This document shows, piece after piece, positions 51,427-58,031 of a stretch of DNA of 64,000 nt. This stretch comes from an uncultured Selenomonadaceae bacterium (GTDB taxonomy: Bacteria > Bacillota > Negativicutes > Selenomonadales > Selenomonadaceae). The position numbers were made by a program, and so were the translations under genes. Position 1 is the stretch's first letter. Every line of letters starts with the position of its first letter. The stretch is taken from positions 1 through 64,000 of the forward strand of contig CACYXR010000015.1 in NCBI GenBank assembly GCA_902778455.1, written 5' to 3'. The notes beneath the pieces were generated by a model. That model had not been told where the DNA came from and did no database searches. It saw nothing but the letters and a program-made list of their open reading frames with translations.

Positions 51427-52607
51427 GCATCGACTGGAAAACGCGGATTTCCCCCGCCGTCGAGGCCGTGCCCCCGTCGGGCATCCGAAAATTTTTCGAC
51501 ATCGCCGCCGAAATGGAGGATGTGATTTCCCTCGGCGTTGGCGAGCCGGACTTCGTGACGCCGTGGACCATCCGAGAAAGCTGTATTTACGGGCTGGAAC
51601 AGGGGCGCACCTCTTACACCGCGAACCGCGGCTTGCCGGAGCTTCGCGAGGAAATCGTACGCCACAAAAAGGAGCAGCACGGCCTCGACTACGACGCGAA
51701 AAACGACGTGCTCGTCACCGTCGGCGTCAGCGAGGCTCTCGACATCGCGCTCCGTGCCATGCTGTCCCCCGGGGACGAGGTGCTGATCCCGGAGCCGTGC
51801 TATGTCTCCTATAAAGCCTGCACGACGCTGGCAGGCGGCGTAGCCGTCCCCGTACCTGCGCGCATCGAAAACGAATTCCGCATCACGGTAGAGGATTTGG
51901 AAGCCCATACCACACCGCGCACCCGCGTATTGTTGATTGGATACCCGAACAACCCCACCGGCGCGGTCATGCGGCGTGAGCATTTGATGGACCTGGCCCG
52001 CTTCGCCGAAGCACACGACCTCTTGGTGATTTCCGACGAGATATACGGCGACCTGACCTACGGCGGCGAGCCGCACGTCTCTTTCGCGTCGCTGCCCGGC
52101 ATGAAGGAACGGACGCTGCTGCTTGACGGCTTTTCCAAAGCCTACGCCATGACCGGCTGGCGCATCGGTTACGCCCTCGGCGCCCCCGAGCTCATCGCCG
52201 CCATGACGAAAATCCATCAATACACCATGCTCTGCGCGCCGATCACTGCCCAGCTTGCCGCCGTCGAGGCGCTGCGCAGAGGCGCGAAGTATCGGGACAA
52301 AATGGTCGCCGAGTACGATATGCGGCGCGGCTTCATTTACCAGGGACTGACGAAACTCGGCCTCAAATGCTTCGAGCCGAAGGGGGCATTCTACATCTTC
52401 CCCGACATCAGCTCCACCGGGCTTTCCGACCCGGAATTCGCGGAAAAGCTGTTGGTCAGCGAGCACGTGGCTCTCGTCCCCGGCAGCGCCTTCGGCGACT
52501 GCGGCAAAGGCTACGTCCGCTGCTCCTACGCAACCTCGCTGGAAAAAATCGACGAGGCATTGGCACGCATCGGCAATTTCCTTACGCACCATACAAAAAC
52601 ATATTGA
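51423..52607 (+). CDS. PLP-dependent class I/II aminotransferase
   Basis: 394 residues. VISLGVGEPDFVTPW, GRTSYTANRGLPELREEI, YPNNPTGAV, SDEIYGDLTYGG and the PLP lysine in LDGFSKAYAMTGWRIGY identify the family I-gamma type. VRCSYATS contains the substrate-carboxylate Arg. The closest functional guess is an aromatic or N-acetyl-diaminopimelate/alanine-type aminotransferase (PatA-like). Its neighbour is the Lrp regulator, which supports an amino-acid role. The substrate is undetermined. Confidence 0.92.
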   Translation: MSIDWKTRISPAVEAVPPSGIRKFFDIAAEMEDVISLGVGEPDFVTPWTIRESCIYGLEQGRTSYTANRGLPELREEIVRHKKEQHGLDYDAKNDVLVTVGVSEALDIALRAMLSPGDEVLIPEPCYVSYKACTTLAGGVAVPVPARIENEFRITVEDLEAHTTPRTRVLLIGYPNNPTGAVMRREHLMDLARFAEAHDLLVISDEIYGDLTYGGEPHVSFASLPGMKERTLLLDGFSKAYAMTGWRIGYALGAPELIAAMTKIHQYTMLCAPITAQLAAVEALRRGAKYRDKMVAEYDMRRGFIYQGLTKLGLKCFEPKGAFYIFPDISSTGLSDPEFAEKLLVSEHVALVPGSAFGDCGKGYVRCSYATSLEKIDEALARIGNFLTHHTKTY

Positions 52608-52640
52608 GACTTTGCCGGAAATCCCGTTTTGGAATAAAAG

Positions 52641-52670
52641 TTGTCCTTTATCTCAATTTTTTGGTAAAAT
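52641..52670 (+). promoter_or_regulatory. Predicted promoter of the XRE regulator
   Basis: TTGTCC, 18-nt spacer, TAAAAT. An AT-rich island between GC-rich genes. Confidence 0.55.
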
Positions 52671-52732
52671 AAATTGAAGCGAATTGATCTGAAAGCCGCT
52701 GACTTTGAAAACCGCCTTGAGGGGGATTATTC

Positions 52733-53089
52733 ATGCAAAGCAATCGTCTGCGCTATCTCCGCGAAAAAGAGTCGCTGACCCAGACAGACATCGCCCATGC
52801 GCTCCATATCGGCCAGTCCACATACAACCGTTACGAGCGCGGCATCCGCGAACCGGATCATGAAACACTAAAGAAAATAGCGGATTATTTTCATGTGTCC
52901 CTCGATTTCCTGCTGAAACACGACCGTCCCTATACGCGAAAAGAGCCGGATATCGACCTTTCGGCTTTCCTTTTGGACGGCTCTTACAAAATCTTTTCCA
53001 AAACGCCGACGCAAAAGGACCGCAAAAAGCTGGTCAACATCCTGAACGCTCTTTACGGTGACGAGGCGGAAGGCAAAAAACATTCCTGA
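52733..53089 (+). CDS. XRE-family transcriptional regulator
   Basis: 118 residues. Helix-turn-helix at about 5-60: NRLRYLREKESLTQTDIAHALHIGQSTYNRYERGIREPDHETLKKIADYF. The C-terminal part (DIDLSAFLLDGSYKIFSKTPTQKDRKKLVNILNALYG) is a short dimerisation or sensing region. It is like the SinR/Xre controllers of Firmicutes. The start has GAGGGGGATTATTC. It lies before the parS/flagellin block and could govern it, but no operator is identified. Confidence 0.88.
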   Translation: MQSNRLRYLREKESLTQTDIAHALHIGQSTYNRYERGIREPDHETLKKIADYFHVSLDFLLKHDRPYTRKEPDIDLSAFLLDGSYKIFSKTPTQKDRKKLVNILNALYGDEAEGKKHS

Positions 53090-53095
53090 ACGGAC

Positions 53096-53136
53096 AAAAA
53101 ACTCGCGAGACGCATCTTCGTCCCGCGAGTTTTTTC
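53096..53136 (+). terminator. Terminator of the XRE gene
   Basis: ACTCGCG-GACG stem pairing with CGTC-CGCGAGT, flanked by A-run and T6 run. Confidence 0.93.
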
Positions 53137-53178
53137 TTTGCCCATTTAAGTTTCCGGAGCAACAAAAAATCGAAAAAA

Positions 53179-53194
53179 TGTTTCACGTGAAACA
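53179..53194. promoter_or_regulatory. parS: parS site 3
   Basis: Perfect TGTTTCACGTGAAACA, immediately upstream of the flagellin promoter. Bases 53195-53223 are the reverse complement of the block found next to sites 1 and 2, with few changes. Confidence 0.92.
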
Positions 53195-53252
53195 AACGAA
53201 CATAACATGAAAATTAAATGAAAACGAATCGTTGTTTTTGGTCTTAAGTTTT

Positions 53253-53281
53253 TTGCCGAAAATTACGATATATAGTATAAT
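53253..53281 (+). promoter_or_regulatory. Sigma70 promoter of the flagellin gene
   Basis: TTGCCG, 17-nt spacer, TATAAT; start near 53288. No convincing sigma28 (TAAA/GCCGATAA) spacing was found. Confidence 0.7.
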
Positions 53282-53345
53282 AACTGTAACCAAAATTCTC
53301 ACGACGCACACGGACGAAACGCAACACAAGAAGGAGGTACGCGCC

Positions 53346-53393
53346 ATGAGGACACGTATTCAGGGGGGGGGGACAGAACCCATTCTGTTCTGA
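53346..53393 (+). other. Leader ORF with G10 tract (putative phase-variable upstream frame)
   Basis: AAGGAGGTACGCGCC precedes ATG 53346, a better ribosome site than that of the flagellin itself. The frame reads MRTRIQGGGTEPILF and stops at 53391-53393. A run of ten G (53363-53372) lies inside it. Deleting one G makes the frame open straight into the flagellin gene with no stop. Adding one G ends it at a TGA that overlaps the third flagellin codon (ATGA). A hairpin CAGAAC/GTTCTG follows the run. It could equally be a REP-like insert or a sequencing error. Confidence 0.5.
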
Positions 53394-53472
53394 CCCAAAG
53401 CAAAATATCGGGTTTCATCAGGGAAGGGCGTCTCGCCGTTCTCCTTTTCGCGTGGGAAAGGGGGCGCTCTCC

Positions 53473-56037
53473 ATGGCAATGACGATCCAGCACGACGGCT
53501 CCGCCATGCTGACCCTCGGCGAAGTCGCGAAAAACAACAGCGCCATGACGAAGAACCTGAAAAAGCTCGCCTCCGGGCAGAAGATCAACAGCGCCGGGGA
53601 CGACGCCTCCGGTTATGCCATCAGCGAAAAAATGCGCGTGCGGATTCGCGCCCTCGAACAGGACACGCGGAACACCCAGACCGGCTCGAGTATGCTGCGC
53701 GTCGCCGAGGGCGGCGTCCAGAGCATCATCGACGAGCTGCGCACGCTGAAAGAGCTGGCGCTGAACGCGGCCAACGATCACAACACCGACCTCGACCGCG
53801 CCACGATTCAAAAAGAGTTCGACCAGCGGCGGGCGAACATCGACAACATCGCCGTCGAGACGAACTACAACGGGAAAATATTGCTGGACGGCAGCTACAA
53901 GGCCGTCATCGAAGTCGGCGTGCCCCGCCTCGTCAGCACGGACACGACGCAGACCACCGACGTCGTCGGTCCCGTGACCACGACGAGCACCGCGCAAACG
54001 GGCTCCACCGGGCCGACCTCCACCACCGAGACCCTCAGCGACGTGACCACTGGCCCCGTCCGGCAGGACACCGCGCCCACCACAGGCACCACGTCGAGCA
54101 CGGTGAACGACCCGACCTCCACCGTGACGACCACGGTCGGGACGACCGGGCCGACGGCGCTGCCGCCCACCGCCACGACGAACACCACGCGGACGACAGA
54201 CGCCGACACCCCGACGGAAGGGCAGACCACCGAGACCATCACCAAGACGGACGTCACGGTGGAAGTGTCGGAAAGCACCGAAACGAAGCGGACGACCACC
54301 ACCGACGTCAGCACGACGACGACCACGACGGTTACCTCCACCCCGGTAGAGGTCGAAGTGGACGTCACGCCGACCACCATCACAAACGGCACGACGGAAA
54401 TCACGACAGGCGGCGTCTACAAATTCGCGGCGGGCTACACGGGAACGCTGACCATCAGCGCCTCCGACGTCACCTTGATTGGCGCGGGCTCGCAGCTGAC
54501 CGACGTCTATATCGTAGACAACGGCGTGGACACGCTGACCATCAAAGACCTGAATATTGAAAATACACAAGATAAATCTGCCATCGCCTTTGACAGCGCC
54601 ACGAACAACAAGCTGCGTCTGTTGGGGACGAATACGATTTCGACCACCTACCCCAGCGACAGTAACAACATGGAACAAGCGCTTGTCTATGCGGGGGGCG
54701 GACTGTCCGTCGTGGGCAGCGGCGGCACGCTGAACCTGAACACCCCGGCGAGCGGGCAAGTGTGCTGCGCGATTCTCGGCGCTTCCTTCACCTCCCCTTG
54801 CGGCGACATTTCCATCGGACAGAACGTAAACCTCAACATCACCCATTTCCAAGGCACGGGCATTGGCAGTGCCAACGCCAAATCTGGCACTACTACCTAT
54901 AACAAAGATGGACGATGCGGAAACATCTCCATCGGTACCGGCGCGAACGTCAAAATCATTACAACCTCAACCGGTTGCACTGCCGCCGGTATCGGTACGG
55001 GAAATTTCACTGGTATAACGTCTGACCATGGCGGATGCGGCAACATCACCATCTATTCCGGCGCGACGGTAGATGTGACATCGGGAAGCGGTGCGGCGAT
55101 TGGCTGTGGATGGCGGTCTGCTCGATGCGGCAATATCACCATTTATTCCAACGCGGAAGTCACGGCGCAATGCCAGTATCCCAAGTCAAGCGCCGACATC
55201 GGATGCGGTTCTGCCAATTCCTACTTACAATCTATTACCATCTATTCCTACGATAGCGGCAAAGTTACCGCTTCCTATATTGGTGTGAGATCTAGCGGTC
55301 AAGCTCAGGTCGGACCGATTAAAAAGCTGACCGAAGAAAACATCACCAATGGCGGTGAACTCGACACCACCAACCCGACCAAGACCAAAGTGACCAAATA
55401 CGACGTGACTACACAGGTCGTCACCAAAAAAACCACCACGGTCAGCACCGTGGACAACACCACGACCACGCGGGACACGACCACCACCACCGTGACCGAC
55501 GTGACCACCAACGTATTCGACGACGCGCCCACCGACGAGGGCGAGCGGCTCGTCATTCACCATGACACCAAGGCGAACACGGCGATGCACGTCCACCTTG
55601 AGGATATGCGGACGGCGGCGCTGAAGAGCGAAATCCCGAACGAGGAGGACCTCGAGCAGCTCTCGAAGCTCAAAGAGCCGGAACTCTCCGCCCTGCAAGC
55701 CGTTCTCGACGAAGCGAAGGACAAGAGCCTCGCCGATACCAGCGTCAGCTCGCAGAAAAGCGCGAACGTCACCATCCGCGTAGTGGACGGTGCGATCCAG
55801 TACGCCCTCGACCAGGCGACCACCATAGGCGCGTACATCGCAAGGCTGAACTTCACCGAGGCGAACCTGGTCACCGCCACCGAAAACACGATCCAAAGCG
55901 AAAGCACGATCCGCGACGCCGACATGGCAAAGGAAATGGCGGAGTACACGAAAAACAACGTCCTCCTCCAAGCCTCCCAGTCCATGCTCGCGCAGGCCAA
56001 CCAAAACACCTCGACCGTGCTGGGATTGCTGCAATAG
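53473..56037 (+). CDS. Chimeric flagellin with Thr-rich linkers and beta-helix-like insert
   Basis: 854 residues from ATG 53473 (GGGAAAGGGGG). N-terminal D0/D1 flagellin (MAMTIQHDG to about 145: ASGQKINSAGDDASGYAISEKM, LLDGS). Next is a region very rich in Thr/Val (about 150-300), then a right-handed beta-helix-like segment (about 310-620). The latter has repeated C-G-[DN]-I-[ST]-I units (PCGDISIG, RCGNISIG, GCGNITIY, RCGNITIY). A second Thr-rich linker precedes C-terminal D1/D0 (TIRDADMAKEMAEYTKNNVLLQASQSMLAQANQ). Ten Cys in the insert are exceptional for a flagellin. The insert recalls carbohydrate-binding or adhesin modules. Export should be by the flagellar route if the N terminus is free. 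Confidence 0.88.
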   Translation: MAMTIQHDGSAMLTLGEVAKNNSAMTKNLKKLASGQKINSAGDDASGYAISEKMRVRIRALEQDTRNTQTGSSMLRVAEGGVQSIIDELRTLKELALNAANDHNTDLDRATIQKEFDQRRANIDNIAVETNYNGKILLDGSYKAVIEVGVPRLVSTDTTQTTDVVGPVTTTSTAQTGSTGPTSTTETLSDVTTGPVRQDTAPTTGTTSSTVNDPTSTVTTTVGTTGPTALPPTATTNTTRTTDADTPTEGQTTETITKTDVTVEVSESTETKRTTTTDVSTTTTTTVTSTPVEVEVDVTPTTITNGTTEITTGGVYKFAAGYTGTLTISASDVTLIGAGSQLTDVYIVDNGVDTLTIKDLNIENTQDKSAIAFDSATNNKLRLLGTNTISTTYPSDSNNMEQALVYAGGGLSVVGSGGTLNLNTPASGQVCCAILGASFTSPCGDISIGQNVNLNITHFQGTGIGSANAKSGTTTYNKDGRCGNISIGTGANVKIITTSTGCTAAGIGTGNFTGITSDHGGCGNITIYSGATVDVTSGSGAAIGCGWRSARCGNITIYSNAEVTAQCQYPKSSADIGCGSANSYLQSITIYSYDSGKVTASYIGVRSSGQAQVGPIKKLTEENITNGGELDTTNPTKTKVTKYDVTTQVVTKKTTTVSTVDNTTTTRDTTTTTVTDVTTNVFDDAPTDEGERLVIHHDTKANTAMHVHLEDMRTAALKSEIPNEEDLEQLSKLKEPELSALQAVLDEAKDKSLADTSVSSQKSANVTIRVVDGAIQYALDQATTIGAYIARLNFTEANLVTATENTIQSESTIRDADMAKEMAEYTKNNVLLQASQSMLAQANQNTSTVLGLLQ

Positions 56038-56190
56038 CCTTCCCCTCTGGGGAAGGGGGACCGCTTTAGCGGTGGATGAGGTGTTATGCCGTAACGTTAA
56101 ATCAATCGTCACGGGTTCGCCACCTCATTCGTCAGCCTTCGGCTGCCAAGCAACATGCCACTGGCATCTTGCTCCCCTCAAGGGGAAGGC
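56038..56190. repeat. 153-bp repeat element with terminal inverted ends
   Basis: Ends GCCTTCCCCTCTGGGG at the left and its near reverse complement (CCCCTCAAGGGGAAGGC) at the right. Internal hairpins include CCGCTTTAGCGG, CAGCCTTCGGCTG and ATGCCACTGGCAT. It begins at the flagellin stop codon. A single matching arm is at 15714. It is probably a non-autonomous (MITE-like) intergenic repeat; there is no coding content. Confidence 0.65.
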
Positions 56191-56196
56191 AAAACC

Positions 56197-56225
56197 TTGA
56201 CGAAGAAACCGCTAAGCAGTATAAT
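56197..56225 (+). promoter_or_regulatory. Strong promoter of the antitoxin RNA
   Basis: TTGACG, exactly 17 nt, TATAAT. Near-consensus sigma70, pointing at the RNA ending at 56321. Confidence 0.85.
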
Positions 56226-56231
56226 ATACAC

Positions 56232-56321
56232 AAAGAAAGGTGCTCACCGGTAAACGGTCAGCCCCGAGCAAAACGTCTGTTGAGAACAGCCGCCTATGCC
56301 GGCAAGCCTAGGGCGGCTTTT
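56232..56321 (+). ncRNA. Antitoxin RNA of a type I toxin-antitoxin locus
   Basis: About 90 nt, from the promoter at 56197 to a terminator (AGCCGCC/GGCGGCT stem at 56288-56318, then TTTT). It converges on the toxin transcript and overlaps its 3' region, as in txpA/ratA and par/fst loci. It starts GAAAGGTGCT, the same decamer that begins the toxin RNA, and carries CAGCCCC, which could pair with the toxin SD (GGGGG). No ORF of note. Confidence 0.75.
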
Positions 56322-56322
56322 C

Positions 56323-56391
56323 TCATGCCTTGATTGCAACAATTAACGCGAGCAGAATAATCATGAACGCGAAAAAATCGTATACGCTCAT
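56323..56391 (-). CDS. Type I toxin, 22-residue membrane peptide (holin-like/Fst-like)
   Basis: Sequence MSVYDFFAFMIILLALIVAI plus KA. It begins with the MSVY/F start and then one hydrophobic helix, like the small holin-like toxins (TxpA, BsrG/BsrE, Fst family). Length compares with about 30 in those. The ribosome site AAAGGGGGCGTTGCTT lies in a hairpin with CAGCCCC just upstream, which would hold translation down. The promoter at 56459-56486 (TTGCAT, 16 nt, TATAAT) gives a leader of about 60 nt. The gene is far shorter than usual annotation limits. Membrane damage when expressed without the antitoxin is the family behaviour. Confidence 0.8.
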   Translation of the reverse strand: MSVYDFFAFMIILLALIVAIKA

Positions 56392-56458
56392 AAGCAACGC
56401 CCCCTTTCAGGGGCTGAGTCTAGACCGCCTACCGTTATGGCAAGCACCTTTCAAAAAG

Positions 56459-56486
56459 ATTATAGCACAAGATTTCGGAAATGCAA
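56459..56486 (-). promoter_or_regulatory. Promoter of the toxin RNA
   Basis: On the minus strand TTGCAT (56486-56481), 16 nt, TATAAT (56464-56459). Confidence 0.75.
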
Positions 56487-56489
56487 ACA

Positions 56490-56531
56490 AAAAAGCTGTT
56501 TGTGAAGGGACTTCCTCACGAACAGCTTTTT
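56490..56531 (-). terminator. Terminator of the Crp/Fnr gene
   Basis: AAAAGCTGTT/AACAGCTTTT outer stem with an inner TGTGAAGG/CCTCACG pairing; T-run on the minus strand. Confidence 0.85.
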
Positions 56532-56576
56532 CTATTTCTTCTTCGCCGTGGGCGCTCCATTATTTTCCAAAACCTT

Positions 56577-57242
56577 TTATTTCTTCAGTTCCATCCACCC
56601 GTCGCCGCAAACAATCAATCCCTCGTCCTCCATGCGGCCGATTTCCCGCGTCAGCGCGCTGCGGTTGCATTCCAGTACCTTCGCGAGCTGCACGCGCCCC
56701 GGCACCTGCACTTTACTCGTCCCCTGCGCTTTTTCCTGCTGGATCAGGTGCAGACGCAAGCGCCCCCGCACCGTATGCTGGGAAAGCACCTCGATTTTTT
56801 GGACCATGGCAAACATCATGCGGGACAGGATTGTGAAAAGATTCCGCGCCACAGCCCCCTGGACGCCGCCCGTCTCGGAATACGCCTTTTCCATCTCGCG
56901 ATAAGGCAGCCACAGGATCGAAACCTTTGTCCGCATTTCGAGCATCATGCTGCTGCAGACGTCTGTCCCGACCACCGCCCAGACATTGCCGAATAAAGCG
57001 CCTTCCTTCAGTTCATAAGCGAGCACCTCGTTCCCGAATGGATCGGTCAAAAGCACCTGCACCAATCCATGCAGCACGATGCCGATTCTTGGGAAATCCC
57101 CATGCGTATAAGGAATACGCGCCCCTTTTGAAAAGGTCTGCACATATCCGCCGACCTGCCGTACAAACAGTGAAGCTTCTTCCTCTTCGATGCCGGAAAA
57201 AATCGGCAATCCCTGAAAATCAATTTCCTGCTCGTCCAACAC
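56577..57242 (-). CDS. Crp/Fnr-family transcriptional regulator
   Basis: 221 residues from GTG 57242, chosen because GGAGGAATATGTC precedes it. An ATG at 57266 has no ribosome site and would lie about ten nucleotides from the transcription start. The cyclic-nucleotide-binding barrel (LPIFSGIEEEEASLF, FSKGARIPYTHGD, EGALFGNVWAVVG) is followed by a helix-turn-helix (GRVQLAKVLECNRSALTREIGRMEDEGLI). No Cys cluster of FNR type is seen near the N terminus, so it is not an oxygen-sensing FNR. The ligand is unknown. Probably autoregulated through the palindrome at 57268. Confidence 0.85.
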   Translation of the reverse strand: MLDEQEIDFQGLPIFSGIEEEEASLFVRQVGGYVQTFSKGARIPYTHGDFPRIGIVLHGLVQVLLTDPFGNEVLAYELKEGALFGNVWAVVGTDVCSSMMLEMRTKVSILWLPYREMEKAYSETGGVQGAVARNLFTILSRMMFAMVQKIEVLSQHTVRGRLRLHLIQQEKAQGTSKVQVPGRVQLAKVLECNRSALTREIGRMEDEGLIVCGDGWMELKK

Positions 57243-57267
57243 GACATATTCCTCCAAGAGAACCATA

Positions 57268-57283
57268 ATTTTGTATACAAAAT
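57268..57283. promoter_or_regulatory. Operator palindrome at the Crp/Fnr promoter
   Basis: ATTTTGTATACAAAAT, a perfect 16-bp palindrome just downstream of a TATAAT, overlapping the expected start point. It suits autorepression. Confidence 0.55.
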
Positions 57284-57296
57284 ATTATATCATAAG

Positions 57297-57340
57297 AAAA
57301 AGCCTATAGTGGTTGCATTGGCAACCACTATAGGCTTTTT
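57297..57340 (-). terminator. Terminator of efp
   Basis: Perfect 20-bp stem (AAAAAGCCTATAGTGGTTGC and its complement) around loop ATTG; a long T-run on the minus strand. Confidence 0.95.
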
Positions 57341-57363
57341 CGTTTATTCTTTTATATATCCGC

Positions 57364-57921
57364 TTACGCGCGCTCGATATATGCGCCGGTGCGCGTGTCG
57401 ACGCGGAGCTTGTCGCCCTCGTTGACGAACAGCGGTACGCGGACCTCATAGCCCGTCTCGACCTTCGCCATCTTCGTCGCGCCTGTAGCCGTATTCCCCT
57501 TGACACTAGGCTCGCACTCGACGACCTCGAGCACGACAGCGTTCGGCAGCGAAATGCCGATCACGCGCCCCTTGAAGCTCTGGACGACAACCTCCATTTC
57601 CTCCTTCAGATAGTTCAGCGCATCGCCGAGCTGCTCTTTCGTCAGCTCGGTCTGCTCGAAGCTCTCGGTGTCCATGAACGTGTACTGTCCGTCGGACTCG
57701 TAGAGATACTGCATCTTGCGGCTCTCCAAATGGGCGGGCGGCATTTTTTCGTTCGGGTTGAAGGTGCGCTCGATAACGGCGCCCGTCTCCACGTTCTTGA
57801 TTTTCGTGCGGACGAAAGCCGCGCCCTTGCCAGGCTTGACGTGCTGGAACTCGACGACCTGCCATGCGCCCCCGTCAATCTCGATTGTAAGTCCCGTCCT
57901 GAAATCTGTGCTTGAAATCAT
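57364..57921 (-). CDS. efp: Translation elongation factor P
   Basis: 185 residues, three OB-like beta-barrel domains. The tip loop VKPGKGAAFV has Lys32, the residue modified in many EF-Ps, here in the P-G-K-G context typical of Bacilli-like factors (5-aminopentanol type). GVRVPLFVNEGDKLRVDTRTG-like end confirms domain III. It rescues ribosomes stalled at polyproline. The start has GGGAGAGAAAACA. Confidence 0.97.
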   Translation of the reverse strand: MISSTDFRTGLTIEIDGGAWQVVEFQHVKPGKGAAFVRTKIKNVETGAVIERTFNPNEKMPPAHLESRKMQYLYESDGQYTFMDTESFEQTELTKEQLGDALNYLKEEMEVVVQSFKGRVIGISLPNAVVLEVVECEPSVKGNTATGATKMAKVETGYEVRVPLFVNEGDKLRVDTRTGAYIERA

Positions 57922-58031
57922 TGTTTTCTCTCCCTTTTCTTTTTATGAAATTTAATTGATGTTTGCCAGTTCCTAATCATTCTCCTATAGGGGAATGCAA
58001 GTTCTGCAAGAATCAATCAAAACTTCTATAG

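Noticed and set aside
53221-53290. Sigma28 promoter for the flagellin
   Set aside because: TTAAGTTT and GCCGAAAA occur, but spacing is only about three bases; the sigma70 pair fits well.
53299-54852. Long minus-strand frame opposite the flagellin
   Set aside because: Mirror of the Thr/Val-rich flagellin repeats; composition is an artefact and no start signal is present.
53941-55530. CRISPR-like or tandem DNA repeat in the flagellin gene
   Set aside because: Repeats are degenerate Thr codons and protein-level turns, not constant DNA units with spacers.
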